Notes: generated from the sequence alone by a model not told the origin. Shown: positions 33,021 through 42,414, counted from the stretch's first letter. The stretch: 64,000 nt of DNA from Myxococcales bacterium (GCA_020633295.1 JACKDW010000009.1:186001-250000), one strand, 5' to 3'. Program-made: numbers and translations.

Positions 33021-33980
33021 GTGCACGAGTCGACGGGCGACGAGAGCGTGCCGGCCCGCGAGACCCCGTTCTCGCGCTTCGGCTGGGGCGTGTTGGTCTA
33101 CACGATCTTCGTGGTGCTGTTCGGCGCCTACGTGCGCATCACCGGCTCGGGCGCCGGCTGCGGTCAGCACTGGCCGACGTGTCACGGCGAGCTCGTGCCG
33201 CGCGCGCCGGCGCTCGAGACGATCATCGAGTTCACGCACCGCGCGACGTCCGGCGTCTACGGCCTGCTCGTGCTCGCGCTGCTGGTGTGGGCGCTGCGAC
33301 GCTTCCCGCGGGGGCACCTCGCGCGGATCGGCGCGGTCTGGACGCTCGTGTTCACCATCTCCGAGGCGCTCGTCGGCGCGGGCCTGGTCAAGTTCGGGCT
33401 CGTGGCCGAGGACGACTCGATCGCGCGCGCGGTGGTCATGGCGATCCACCTCATCAACACCTCGTTCCTGACGGGCGCGCTCGCGCTGACGTGCTGGGCC
33501 GGCGCGCGCCCGCTGCCCGCGAGGCCGCGCCAGGGCGCGGACGGCCGGGGTCGCGTCGCGCTGATCCTGTTCGGCTGTCTCTTCGGGCTGATCCTGGTCG
33601 GGATCACGGGCGCGGTCACGGCCCTGGGCGACACGCTCTACCCCGTGGCCCACGGGCCCATCGTCGAGCGTCTGCAGCGCGACCAGTCGATCAGCGCGCA
33701 CTTCCTCGAGCGCCTCCGCATCATGCACCCGATGCTGGCGGTCGGCGTCGGCGCGCTCGTGCTGTTCGCCTCGCAGTCGATCGCGACCCGCGACACCCGG
33801 CGCGCGGTCCAGCGCTGGGCGCTCGCCGTGAGCGCGCTGGTCGTCGCGCAGGTCACCGCCGGCGTCGTCAACATCATGCTCTCGGCGCCCGGCTGGATGC
33901 AGATCATCCACCTGCTGATCGGGACGCTGCTGTGGACGGCGCTGGTGCTGCTGACCGCGAGCGCGCTCGAGCGCCGCTAG
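33021..33980 (+). CDS. ctaA: heme A synthase (CtaA/COX15 family)
   Basis: About 319 residues with eight membrane helices in two four-helix halves. The four heme-ligand His are visible in EFTHRATSG, MAIHLINTS, RIMHPMLAVG and QIIHLLIGTLLW. The first outer loop has the Cys pair GCGQHWPTCHG of the Bacillus-type enzyme. It oxidises the C8 methyl of heme O to make heme A for cytochrome oxidase. The start is uncertain: GTG 33021 is chosen because GTG 32946 would leave only 16 bp to the divergent lipoprotein gene. No ctaB or oxidase genes are adjacent. Its last 16 bp are tandemly duplicated after the stop. Confidence 0.92.
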   Translation: MHESTGDESVPARETPFSRFGWGVLVYTIFVVLFGAYVRITGSGAGCGQHWPTCHGELVPRAPALETIIEFTHRATSGVYGLLVLALLVWALRRFPRGHLARIGAVWTLVFTISEALVGAGLVKFGLVAEDDSIARAVVMAIHLINTSFLTGALALTCWAGARPLPARPRQGADGRGRVALILFGCLFGLILVGITGAVTALGDTLYPVAHGPIVERLQRDQSISAHFLERLRIMHPMLAVGVGALVLFASQSIATRDTRRAVQRWALAVSALVVAQVTAGVVNIMLSAPGWMQIIHLLIGTLLWTALVLLTASALERR

Positions 33981-33996
33981 GCTCGAGCGCCGCTAG
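33965..33996 (+). repeat. 16-bp direct repeat duplicating the ctaA stop region
   Basis: GCTCGAGCGCCGCTAG occurs twice head to tail; the first copy contains the real ctaA stop, the second is untranslated and is followed by a partial third copy (GCTCGAG). The overlapping CTCGAG palindromes could also form a hairpin between ctaA and fabH. Confidence 0.85.
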
Positions 33997-34022
33997 GCTC
34001 GAGCCTCGAGCTCGCCTGGCGG

Positions 34023-35003
34023 CTACCAGCGGATCGCGTGCGCGGCCCAGGTGAAGCCGGTGCCGAACGCGGTGGTCAGCAGGATCGAGCCGTCCTTGAG
34101 CAGCCCTGCCTGCTTGGCCTCGTGGATCGCGATCGGGATGGTCGCGGCCGACATGTTCCCGTAGCGGTCGACGACCGAGAACATGCGCTCCGCCGGTACG
34201 CCGGTGCGCTGCCGGGTCGCCTCCATGATGCGGATGTTGGCCTGGTGCGGGATCAGGACGTCGACGTCGTCGGCCGTGAGGCGCGCGCGGTCCATGGCCG
34301 TGAGCGCCGCGCTCGCCATGGCCTCGACGGCGTGGCGGAACACGTGGCGCCCCTGCATGTGCACCGTGTGCAGGTTCTCCTGAACCGTCTCGAGCGTCGC
34401 GGGGCGCTGGGTTCCACCTGCGGGTTGGTACAGGCAGGGCGCGAGGCTGCCGTCGGCGCCCCAGCTCGACGCGAGGATGCCGCTGTCCCCCGAGCCAGGA
34501 CCGATGACCGCCGCGCCCGCGCCGTCGCCGAACAGCACGCAGGTGCCGCGGTCGCGCCAGTTGACGACCTTGCTCATGACCTCCGCGCCGATCACCCCGA
34601 ATCGACGCCCGCGGCCGCCGGCCATCAGCGCGCTCGCGATCTCGAGGGCGTACAGGAAGCCCGAGCAGCCCGCGCTGACGTCGAAGGCGAACATGCCCTT
34701 GATCCCGAGGCGCTGCTGCACCCAGCAGGCCGTGGACGGGAACAGGGTGTCGGTGGTCGAGGTGCCGAGGATGATGCCGTCGAGGTCGCCGGGCTCCACG
34801 CCCGCGTTCGCGCACGCCTCGGTCAGGGCCGCGGCCGCGAGATCGGAGGTCGAAACGTCGTCTCGCGCGATACGACGCTCCTTGATGCCGGTGCGCGTGG
34901 TGATCCAATCGTCGCTGGTCTCGACCATGCGCTCGAGATCACGATTGCTGAGCACCTTCTCCGGAAGCGCGCTCCCTGTGCCAAGAAACTTCAAATTCAG
35001 CAT
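34023..35003 (-). CDS. fabH: beta-ketoacyl-ACP synthase III
   Basis: 326 residues, normal FabH length. The catalytic triad is complete: Cys113 (DVSAGCSGF), His253 (LIPHQANIRI) and Asn283 (RYGNMSAATIP). The motifs TGIKERRIA, GTSTTDTLFPSTA and C-terminal AFGTGFTWAAHAIRW are characteristic. It condenses a starter acyl-CoA with malonyl-ACP to begin fatty-acid chains; in myxobacteria the starter can be branched, which the sequence alone does not show. It stands alone, not in a fab cluster, and is convergent with ctaA. Confidence 0.96.
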   Translation of the reverse strand: MLNLKFLGTGSALPEKVLSNRDLERMVETSDDWITTRTGIKERRIARDDVSTSDLAAAALTEACANAGVEPGDLDGIILGTSTTDTLFPSTACWVQQRLGIKGMFAFDVSAGCSGFLYALEIASALMAGGRGRRFGVIGAEVMSKVVNWRDRGTCVLFGDGAGAAVIGPGSGDSGILASSWGADGSLAPCLYQPAGGTQRPATLETVQENLHTVHMQGRHVFRHAVEAMASAALTAMDRARLTADDVDVLIPHQANIRIMEATRQRTGVPAERMFSVVDRYGNMSAATIPIAIHEAKQAGLLKDGSILLTTAFGTGFTWAAHAIRW

Positions 35004-35255
35004 GTTGTGGCCCGAGGCGAGTGGAGCCCAGGGTACGCGGAGCGGACTCGTCCGTCACCGTGAGCGGGTTTACGCAGTCGCGCAGCGGTGGGGGAAATTT
35101 CAAATAATTACGACATGATAGAACGAAGGCAAGGAGACTCACGGTCGCCGTCGCGCGATTCTGCTCCATGATCGAAGGCGGCCGCCGGTCCGAAACTCGC
35201 GCATTTTCGCTTGCCGAAACCATGTTCGCGCGAGAGATTCGGGGCACCTGACATC
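35004..35255. promoter_or_regulatory. divergent region between fabH and a TPR lipoprotein gene
   Basis: 252 bp holding both promoters. An AT-rich island (35095-35120) is exceptional in this GC-rich window. For fabH a minus-strand candidate is TTGCCT, 16 bases, then TAATTA within 35105-35135. This is suggestive only. Confidence 0.4.
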
Positions 35256-37010
35256 ATGTCTGGGAGCAACGATATTCCGATCACCGCACGTGTTGACCAT
35301 CCTCGCGACCGTCGGATCCGCTGGCTGTTGGGGGGCGTCTCGATCGCCCTCCTGATCGCCGCGACCCAGACCGGCTGCGCGTCCCGTCTCGAGCGAGCCC
35401 GCAGCGCGCACGCGCAGGGCGACGACGAGAAGGCGGAGGAGCTGTACCAGAAGTCGATCGCCGCGCAGAAGGACGACGCCGACCTCGCCCGCCGCGAGCT
35501 CGTCGAGATGAAGGTCGAGCTCGGCCGCAAGCAGGTGAAGAAAGACCCGGTCAAGGGCGAGCAGCTGTTTCGCGAGGCGCTCGCGCTCGACGGCTCGTCC
35601 GAGCCCGCGAAGGACGGCCTCGGGCGCGCGCTCAAGGCCCAGGGGAAGACGGACGCGGCCGTCGGCGTGCTCGCGGGCGAGAGCGAGTTCGGCGCGTGCT
35701 CGCTCTGCGGTCGCTACCTCGCGGTCGTGCTGCTCGAGCGCGCGGCCGAGCGCGAGAACGCCAAGGAGCTGCAGGGCGCGCTCGACGACTACAAGCGCGC
35801 CGTGGAGCTGGTGCCGCAGCCCGACACCTGGTTCGCGATCTCGCGCGTGCAGGCGGCGCTGGGCGACGGCGACGCGAGCGTCGCGGCGGTCGAGGACGCC
35901 GCCAAGCTGATCCAGGAGAGCGACACGCTCGCGCAGGAGGCGTTCGTGCGCGTGCGCGAGAAGGTCGTGCTCAAGGCGCTGACGACCGGCGACGTCGCGC
36001 TCGCCGATCGCTTCCTCAAGATCTTCCCGCCCGGCAGCGGCGGCGAGCGCTGGTACACGCTGCAGCTGCAGGTCGCGCGCGAGCAGTACCGGCGCAAGGA
36101 CACGGACGGCGCGATGGCGCGGATCGAGCCGTTCCTCGGGCCCGAGCACACGGACACCTTGCCCGAGAGCCATAAGCCGCAATTCGAGAAGCTGCTCTCG
36201 ACGATGTACCAGGCGCGCGGCACCAGCGAGATGCACGCCGGCAAGCCGGCCGTGGCCGACGAGTGGTTCACGAAGGCGATGAAGCTCGAGCCGGAGAGCA
36301 ACAAGATCCGCCTGCTGCGGGCGCTCGCGCTCGCCGGTCAGCGCGACGTCGACACGGGCCTGAAGATCGTCGAGACGACCCCCGACAGCGCGGCGGGGCG
36401 CGCCGAGATCGAGGCGATCCTGTACAGCATGAAGGTGCACAACCTGATCGACGCGGGGCAGCTCGACGCGGCCAAGGAGACGCTCACGCGCGCGCAGGCG
36501 TCGAACTACGAGCAGCCCGAGGTCCACGTCGCGATGGCGGCGCTGCTGGCCGAGACGCCGGCGCCCAAGCCCTCGCGCAAGGACGCGAAGATCCTCAAGC
36601 GCGACGGCGTGGTCGACTACCCCGACGGCGAGATCAACCGCTACGGCGAGGCGCTCAGCGAGCTCGCGTGGGCGCGCGCGCAGGCGGACAGCCAGGGCGA
36701 GCGCTACCCCTACCGCGGGCCTGAGTACAAGCAGCGCGCGCAGCAGCTCGAGCAGCGAATTCGCGCCTTCTACCCGTACCCCGTGAAGTTCAACGAGGAC
36801 TCCAACACGGTGCTGACCTTCGAGGCTGCGGGCGGGGGCAAGGACATCGAGATCGACGCGCCGAACGGCCAGCGCGAGAGCGTTTTCGCGGCCGCGGGCA
36901 AGCAGGTCGAGGTCACGATCCAGACGCCGGGGCTGGTGACGATCAAGGTCGGGAAGCAGCGCCTCGCGCTGTACACAGAGCCGTACACGCACCTCCACAT
37001 CAAGCTGTAG
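35256..37010 (+). CDS. TPR-repeat lipoprotein
   Basis: 584 residues from the ATG that leads into the lipoprotein signal (lipobox QTGC, Cys41); the frame is open 15 codons further but without a better start. Residues 50-450 are helical tetratricopeptide repeats (KAEELYQKSIAAQKDDADLAR, LFREALALDGSSEPAKDGLGR, LDDYKRAVELVPQPDTWFAISR). Residues 465-515 are a basic/aromatic linker, and the last 65 form a small beta domain (IEIDAPNGQRESVF, VTIQTPGLVTIKVGKQRLALY). Probably faces the periplasm from the outer membrane as a scaffold. The kinase-FHA gene follows after 28 bp and is likely cotranscribed. Confidence 0.85.
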   Translation: MSGSNDIPITARVDHPRDRRIRWLLGGVSIALLIAATQTGCASRLERARSAHAQGDDEKAEELYQKSIAAQKDDADLARRELVEMKVELGRKQVKKDPVKGEQLFREALALDGSSEPAKDGLGRALKAQGKTDAAVGVLAGESEFGACSLCGRYLAVVLLERAAERENAKELQGALDDYKRAVELVPQPDTWFAISRVQAALGDGDASVAAVEDAAKLIQESDTLAQEAFVRVREKVVLKALTTGDVALADRFLKIFPPGSGGERWYTLQLQVAREQYRRKDTDGAMARIEPFLGPEHTDTLPESHKPQFEKLLSTMYQARGTSEMHAGKPAVADEWFTKAMKLEPESNKIRLLRALALAGQRDVDTGLKIVETTPDSAAGRAEIEAILYSMKVHNLIDAGQLDAAKETLTRAQASNYEQPEVHVAMAALLAETPAPKPSRKDAKILKRDGVVDYPDGEINRYGEALSELAWARAQADSQGERYPYRGPEYKQRAQQLEQRIRAFYPYPVKFNEDSNTVLTFEAAGGGKDIEIDAPNGQRESVFAAAGKQVEVTIQTPGLVTIKVGKQRLALYTEPYTHLHIKL

Positions 37011-37038
37011 ACAGGCGAGATGTAGTACCATCACGCTG

Positions 37039-38253
37039 ATGCCGGCCTGCCCGTATCGCAAGATCCGCTCGCTCGGCGAGGGGTCGGTCGGTGACGTGCA
37101 GCTCTGCGTCGACGTGGCGGAGCGCCGGCTCCTGGTGGTCAAGTGGCTGCGCGCCGAGCTCAATGAGGGCTCGCAGGCCGCGATCCGGTTCCGGCGCGAG
37201 GCCGAGCGCATGGCCGGGGCCCACTTCTCGGGCGTGATCAAGGTCGAGGAGTGGGGCGTCGACGACTACGGACGCACCTGGATGGCGATGGAGTTCGTCG
37301 ACGGGCTCAGCCCCGCCGACGTGATCGGGCCGGGGGACGGCTGGTCGGTGCACCGCCTGCTCAAGGGCGTCGGGGACGGCCTCGACGAGCTGCACGGGCT
37401 CGGAATTGTGCATCGCGACCTCAAGCCCGAGAACGTGCTGCTGCGGGCCTCGGTCGACGGCTGGGACCCGGTGATCATCGACCTCGGGATCGCCAAGTGG
37501 TTGGCGCAGGACACCGCGACCGCGACCGGATCGGTGTTCGGCACGCCGTACTACATGAGCCCCGAGCAGTTCCGCGACAGCAAGCACGTCGGCCCGGCGA
37601 CCGATCGCTACGCGCTCGCGGTCATCGCGTTCGAGCTGCTCGCGGGGCGCCGCCCCTTCGAGGGCCGGACCATCCCCGACCTGCTGCGGCAGCACCTCGA
37701 GTGCGAGATCCCGGGGTTGCAGATCCCGCGCCGCCTCCACACCGGCGTCCTCCACCAGGAGGGCTCGGCGAGCTGGATGCTGACGCCGAACCTCGACGCG
37801 TTCATGCAGCGCGCGATGGCCAAGGAGCCGCGGCTCCGCTACCACAGCTCGCTGGAGATGGCGACCGCGTTCGAGCGCGCGGCCAAGACCGACCAGCTCT
37901 ATGAGCCAGCTGAGAGCATGCCGCTGTTCGAGCCGCTGCGTCGCCCCGTCGCCGAGGTCACGATCGGCGGCGAGCGCAGCCAGCGGTTCGACATGCGCCA
38001 CGGGCCGCTCGTGCTCGGGCGCCACGAGTCCTGTCAGGTGGTGCTCGCGGCGCCGCGCCTCAGCCGGCTGCACGCCGCGATCTACGTGCACCGCGGGCGC
38101 CTGTGGGCGGCGGACCTGAACAGCCAGAACGGCAGCCTGTTCCAGGGGCGGCCGCTCAACCCGGGGATGCCGGTCGCGGTGCCGACCGACGGTCGCCCGG
38201 TCGTCTTCACGCTGTACAACCGCGACGTCACGATCCGCATGCTCGAGGGCTGA
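37039..38253 (+). CDS. Ser/Thr protein kinase with C-terminal FHA domain
   Basis: 404 residues. The Hanks-type kinase domain (1-285) has the Gly loop LGEGSVGDV (12-20), ATP-binding Lys35, the catalytic loop HRDLKPEN (125-132), the metal-binding Asp148 in DLG (a common variant of DFG) and the activation segment GTPYYMSPEQ. All catalytic residues are present. Residues about 310-404 form an FHA phosphothreonine-binding domain with GRHESC, SRLHAAIY and NSQNGSLFQG. There is no membrane helix, so it is soluble, unlike PknB. The FHA domain may recruit the kinase to its own phosphorylated partners. It lies directly downstream of a TPR lipoprotein gene and 42 bp before the multiheme cytochrome gene. 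Confidence 0.94.
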   Translation: MPACPYRKIRSLGEGSVGDVQLCVDVAERRLLVVKWLRAELNEGSQAAIRFRREAERMAGAHFSGVIKVEEWGVDDYGRTWMAMEFVDGLSPADVIGPGDGWSVHRLLKGVGDGLDELHGLGIVHRDLKPENVLLRASVDGWDPVIIDLGIAKWLAQDTATATGSVFGTPYYMSPEQFRDSKHVGPATDRYALAVIAFELLAGRRPFEGRTIPDLLRQHLECEIPGLQIPRRLHTGVLHQEGSASWMLTPNLDAFMQRAMAKEPRLRYHSSLEMATAFERAAKTDQLYEPAESMPLFEPLRRPVAEVTIGGERSQRFDMRHGPLVLGRHESCQVVLAAPRLSRLHAAIYVHRGRLWAADLNSQNGSLFQGRPLNPGMPVAVPTDGRPVVFTLYNRDVTIRMLEG

Positions 38254-38295
38254 GACGCGGTCGCGGGGGCGGCGGTCGGCGCAGTAGAGTAGGGC

Positions 38296-40161
38296 GTGCG
38301 CGATCACGAGAGCGACGGCGCGCGGGCGCGGCGGTGGCTGTACGGCCCCGCGATCGCCTGGTTCGCGCTCGTCGGGCTCGGGCTGCTGGCGACCGCGCTC
38401 GACGGCGACGCGTGGGGCTCGCTCGATCGCTCGCGCAGCGCGGTCGCGGGCTCGAGCGCGTGCCGCAGCTGTCACCCGGCGGCCTACGAGAGCTGGCGTC
38501 GCACCTATCACCGGACGATGACGCAGCGCGCGGGCCCGCCCGAGGTCGTGCTCGCGCCCTTCGCCGGCGAGTCGATCGACTACCTGGGCTTTCGCGCCAC
38601 GCTCACCGGCGGCGCCGCGGCGCCGCGGATCGTGATCACGCCTGCGGGCGGCGGCCCGCCGACGCTCGAGGCCGACGTCGTGATGACCGTCGGCAGCCAT
38701 CGCTACCAGCAGTACCTCGCGCGCCTCGATCGCGGCGGCGGCCCCGAGGAGGTGTGGCGCCTGCCGGTCGCGTGGCACATCGGCGAGCGCCGGTGGATCC
38801 ACCTCAACGCCGCGTTCCTCGAGCCCGAGGGCGCGCACGGGGACGCGAGCGAGTACCTGCGGCACCTCAGCCGCTGGAACGACAACTGCGCGCTGTGTCA
38901 CAACACCGATCCGGTACCTGGCCTGCAGGACAGCGGCGAGTACCACACGCGCGTCGGCGAGCTCGGGATCGCGTGCGAGGCCTGCCACGGGCACGGCAGC
39001 GCCCACGTCGCGCGCCACCAGAACCCGCTGCGCCGCATGCTCGGCGCGCGCGACCCCGGGGACGGCTCGATCGCGCACCCCGGGCGCCTGTCCCCGGGGA
39101 CCGAGAGCGGCGTGTGCGGGCGCTGTCACGGCAACCGGATCTCCGCCGACGTCGACGCGGTGCTGCGCGAGGGGGACGGCTTCGTGCCCGGCGAGGCGCT
39201 CGCCGACGTCTCGCGGCCGATCTTCCTGGGCTCGTCCGTGGCGAGCGACCCGGAGGGCACGCGCGCGCTGTTCGCCCAGCGCTTCTGGCCCGACGGCACG
39301 CCGCGCCTGAGCGCCTACGAGTACCAGGGCCTCTTGCTCTCGCCCTGCTATCAGGAGGAGGCGCCGGGCGGGCTCGGCTGCAACCACTGTCACGACATGC
39401 ACGGCGCGCGGCCGGAGCTGCAGGTGCGCGCGGGCATGGAGGGCGACGCGGCCTGTCTCTCGTGCCATGACCGCGACGCGCTCGGCGGCGGCGACCGCCC
39501 CGGCGGGCACGGCGGGCACGGCGGGCGCGTCACCTGCTACCAGTGTCACATGCCCCGCACGACCTACGGGCTGCTGCAGGGGATGATCAGCCACCGGATC
39601 ACGAGCCCCGATCCCGGCGCGCTCGTCGGCCGCGGCGACCAGCCCGACGCGTGCACGCAGTGTCACGTCGACCGTTCGCGGACCTGGGCCGCCGAGGCGA
39701 TGGCGGGCCTCGGGCTCGCGGGCACGTCGCCGACCCGCGCGCCCGCGGCCGTCGAGTCCTGGGCGTCGCGCGTGGTCCTCGACCTGGTCGGCGGCGACCC
39801 GATCCAGCGCGGGCTGGCCACGCACGCGCTCGCGCGACCCGAGGCGACGGGCGCCGACGCGGGCGCGCGCATGGCCTGGCTCGTCGACGCGCTCGAGGAC
39901 GAGTACCCGGCGCTGCGCTGGATGGCCTGGCGCGCGCTCAAGCGCCTCGCCGCCGAGCCTTCCGCGGTCGCGCCCGATCGTCGCGCCGAGGTGACCGCCG
40001 CGCTCGCCGAGTTCGACACGCTCGCCGAGCCGAGCGAGCGCCTGGTGATCATCGATCGCCTGCGCGCGGCGCTGGGCGCAGGGGCCTTCGCCGCGCGCCC
40101 GGAGCGGCGCGAGCAGCTGCAGGAGCAGCAGGAGCGCGTGATCCTGTGGATCGGCGAGTAG
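38296..40161 (+). CDS. eight-CxxCH multiheme cytochrome c with helical C-terminus
   Basis: 621 residues, GTG start. The N-terminal membrane helix (about 15-35) acts as anchor or uncleaved signal. Eight heme-attachment motifs are visible: CRSCH, CALCH, CEACH, CGRCH, CNHCH, CLSCH, CYQCH and CTQCH, spread from residue 56 to 455. The spacing, with a long beta-rich insert between the first and second motif, recalls cytochrome c-554-like and related octaheme proteins. The last 160 residues have no hemes and look like HEAT-type helices (GLATHALARPEATGADAG, EDEYPALRWMAWRALKRLA). It should transfer electrons in the periplasm; the partner is unknown. The next gene, 43 bp downstream, is a small membrane protein with a HAHG motif. 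Confidence 0.9.
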   Translation: MRDHESDGARARRWLYGPAIAWFALVGLGLLATALDGDAWGSLDRSRSAVAGSSACRSCHPAAYESWRRTYHRTMTQRAGPPEVVLAPFAGESIDYLGFRATLTGGAAAPRIVITPAGGGPPTLEADVVMTVGSHRYQQYLARLDRGGGPEEVWRLPVAWHIGERRWIHLNAAFLEPEGAHGDASEYLRHLSRWNDNCALCHNTDPVPGLQDSGEYHTRVGELGIACEACHGHGSAHVARHQNPLRRMLGARDPGDGSIAHPGRLSPGTESGVCGRCHGNRISADVDAVLREGDGFVPGEALADVSRPIFLGSSVASDPEGTRALFAQRFWPDGTPRLSAYEYQGLLLSPCYQEEAPGGLGCNHCHDMHGARPELQVRAGMEGDAACLSCHDRDALGGGDRPGGHGGHGGRVTCYQCHMPRTTYGLLQGMISHRITSPDPGALVGRGDQPDACTQCHVDRSRTWAAEAMAGLGLAGTSPTRAPAAVESWASRVVLDLVGGDPIQRGLATHALARPEATGADAGARMAWLVDALEDEYPALRWMAWRALKRLAAEPSAVAPDRRAEVTAALAEFDTLAEPSERLVIIDRLRAALGAGAFAARPERREQLQEQQERVILWIGE

Positions 40162-40204
40162 CTGGCGCTCGCCGACTCCCGCGCGCCTGGGCTAGAGTGC
40201 CGGC

Positions 40205-40651
40205 GTGAGCCCCGAGCGTCACCTCCGCCTCTCGGTCGGCCTCGTCGCCGTGTTCCTGGCCATGGGGCTGTGGCTCGAGGCGATGATCGGGCTGCGCCTC
40301 GGCGGCTGGGTCGACGACGAGCTCCGGCGCGAATTCCTGCGGCTCGGTCACGCACACGGCGGGCTCCTGGGGCTCGTCAACGTCGCGCTCGCCTACGCGC
40401 TCGAGCGCCTGCGGACGCCTGCGGCCTGGGCGACGCGGGTGCGCGTCGCCGCCTGGCTCGGCGCGCTGCTGGTCGGCGTCGGCTTCGTCGCCGGCGGCCT
40501 CCTGCACGGGCCCACCGACCCCGGGCTGCCGGTGCTCGTGGTCCCGGCGGGCGCGCTGATGCTGGTCGTCAGCCTGGTCGCGACCGCGCTCGTGCGGCCC
40601 GGCGACCTCGCGCCGCCGGACGTGGCCGCGCGCGCGTCAGAGCAGCGGTGA
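40205..40651 (+). CDS. small four-helix membrane protein with HAHG motif
   Basis: 148 residues, GTG start, with helices at about 8-28, 50-68, 80-98 and 108-128. The second helix begins LGHAHGGLLGLVN; paired His at a helix end could bind heme or metal. It lies 43 bp after the multiheme cytochrome gene and is probably cotranscribed, so a role as its membrane quinone/electron partner is a reasonable inference, but I recognise no family. The 3' end overlaps the cardiolipin synthase gene by 15 bp in convergent orientation. Confidence 0.75.
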   Translation: MSPERHLRLSVGLVAVFLAMGLWLEAMIGLRLGGWVDDELRREFLRLGHAHGGLLGLVNVALAYALERLRTPAAWATRVRVAAWLGALLVGVGFVAGGLLHGPTDPGLPVLVVPAGALMLVVSLVATALVRPGDLAPPDVAARASEQR

Positions 40652-42259
40652 CAGCAGGCGCGCGAACGACTCGCCGAGCTGCTGGCGCAGCGGCAGGTGC
40701 TCGCGCGACTCGAGCGTGACCTCCTGCGCGCGCGTCCGCGTCGCCTCGAACTCGCGCGCGAGCACGTCGACGAGTTCTGGCCCGTAGAACAGGCCCGCGA
40801 CCTCGTAGTTGAGGTAGAAGCTGCGGATGTCCATGTTGGGCGAGCCGATCGCCGCGAGCCGATCGTCGATGAGCAGGTACTTGCCGTGCAGCATGCCGGC
40901 CTGGAACTCGAACAGCCGGCAGCCCGCGTTGAGCAGCGCGTCGAAGTAGCTCGCGGCCGCGCGCGCGACGAAGCGGCTGTCGCTGTGCTCGGCGGCCGGC
41001 ACGATCACGCGGACGTCGACGCCGCGCAGCGCGGCGGTCTGCAGCGTCGCGAGCAGCACGTCGTCGGGGATCAGGTAGGGCGTGACGATCCAGCAGCGGT
41101 GCAGCGCGCTCGCGATCGCGGCCACGTACTGCGCGGCGATCGTCGCGGTGAACGCCAGGTCGGGGCCGCTGGGGATGATCTGCACGAGCGCGCCCGTCGA
41201 CCCGTGCCGCGCCCGCCCGAGCAGGTCGTCGAGGCCCTGGCGCAGCGCGAGCTCCTTGCGCGGCCATCGACCCGATCGCGTCGGGCCGCTCGCGGACGCG
41301 TGCGAGTCCTCGGGCGCGAGGCCGCGCGTCAGCGAGCTCGACAGCGTCTCCGACAGCGTCTCCGACAGCGAGCGCAGCGGCTGGGGGCGCTCGAGCGCCT
41401 TGACCCAGTCCTCATAAAAGATCGCGTCGAGGCCGAGCACCGCGTCGCCCGTGAGCTGGACCTGCAGGTCGCTCCACGGCCGCGCGTTCGGGCCGCGCCC
41501 GAGGTACTCGTCGCCGACGTTGACGCCGCCGAGGAAGCCGACGCGCCCGTCGATCGTCAGCAGCTTGCGGTGGTTGCGAAAATTGATGCGGCTGCGCAGC
41601 TGCCCGAATTTGCGGATCCGGGCGAGGCGCAGCGGCGCGAACAGCAGCGCGGCGCCGCCGGCCTCGCGCAGCGGCTCGAAGTGACGGCGCGGCAGCCCGA
41701 GCGCGCCGAAGCCGTCGACGAGCACGCGGACCTCGACGCCCGCGCGCGCGCGCTCGGCCAGCAGCTCGACCCAGCGGCGCCCGGTCTCGTCGTCGCGCCA
41801 GATGTAGAACTCGAGGTGCAGCGTCCGCGTCGCGCTGCGGATCGCGTCCTCCATGGCCGCGAACGCGACGCGCGGCGGGGTCAAGATCCGGACCTCGTCC
41901 GCGCGGCGCAGCGGCGCCGCGGCCGTGTTGAGCGCGAGCTTGATCAGCCCGCGCGTCGCTTCAGGAAGATCTTCAGGACATGTCTCAATGACCGCCTGGT
42001 CGCGCGTCGCCTCGGTCGGGTTGGCCGCGCGCTTACGCCGTCGACGCAGCGCGCGTCGGACGTGCACGCGGCCGAAGGCGACGTACAGCAAGATCCCGAG
42101 CACCGGCAGGAAGATCAGCCCCGCGAGCCACGCGAGCGTCGCGGCAGGGTGGCGACGCTCGTGAATGATCAGGATCGTGACCGCGATCGCGTAGACGACG
42201 AACACGAGCTCGGCGAGCAGGCGCCAGCGCGTGAGGTCGATCGGGAGCAGCTCGAGCAC
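40637..42259 (-). CDS. cls: cardiolipin synthase, ClsA-type phospholipase D family
   Basis: 540 residues. Two N-terminal membrane helices (about 12-32 and 40-62) precede two PLD domains. HKD motif 1 is NHRKLLTIDG (His230, Lys232) and motif 2 is HGKYLLIDDRLAAIGSPN (His458, Lys460). It condenses phosphatidylglycerol into cardiolipin at the inner membrane. Between the domains, at about 300-355, is a Ser/Thr/Arg-rich insert with a duplicated SETL unit from a 12-bp repeat; it is longer than in E. coli ClsA. It stands alone and is convergent with the cytochrome pair. Confidence 0.93.
   Translation of the reverse strand: MLELLPIDLTRWRLLAELVFVVYAIAVTILIIHERRHPAATLAWLAGLIFLPVLGILLYVAFGRVHVRRALRRRRKRAANPTEATRDQAVIETCPEDLPEATRGLIKLALNTAAAPLRRADEVRILTPPRVAFAAMEDAIRSATRTLHLEFYIWRDDETGRRWVELLAERARAGVEVRVLVDGFGALGLPRRHFEPLREAGGAALLFAPLRLARIRKFGQLRSRINFRNHRKLLTIDGRVGFLGGVNVGDEYLGRGPNARPWSDLQVQLTGDAVLGLDAIFYEDWVKALERPQPLRSLSETLSETLSSSLTRGLAPEDSHASASGPTRSGRWPRKELALRQGLDDLLGRARHGSTGALVQIIPSGPDLAFTATIAAQYVAAIASALHRCWIVTPYLIPDDVLLATLQTAALRGVDVRVIVPAAEHSDSRFVARAAASYFDALLNAGCRLFEFQAGMLHGKYLLIDDRLAAIGSPNMDIRSFYLNYEVAGLFYGPELVDVLAREFEATRTRAQEVTLESREHLPLRQQLGESFARLLSPLL
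41340..41370 (-). repeat. 12-bp tandem repeat in the cls linker
   Basis: Two exact GACAGCGTCTCC units plus a partial third (plus-strand view) encode Ser-Glu-Thr-Leu repeats between the two PLD domains. Confidence 0.8.
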
Positions 42260-42414
42260 GGTGGTCCACCAGCGCGGCTGGCGGCGCGAGGATTGTACGG
42301 GACCCCGTTTGCGGACCGTCGGCCGGTCGACCCGCTGGGAGTGATCGAATCGTCCGCGAGGCCGGCGGAGCAGCTGCGGACGTCCGCGTTCTCGCGCGGC
42401 CTGCGCCAGACGAG

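Noticed and set aside
37000..39825. A 941-codon minus-strand open frame opposite the kinase and cytochrome genes
   Set aside because: It spans two unrelated plus-strand genes with complete motifs and has itself no domain; open only because of high GC.
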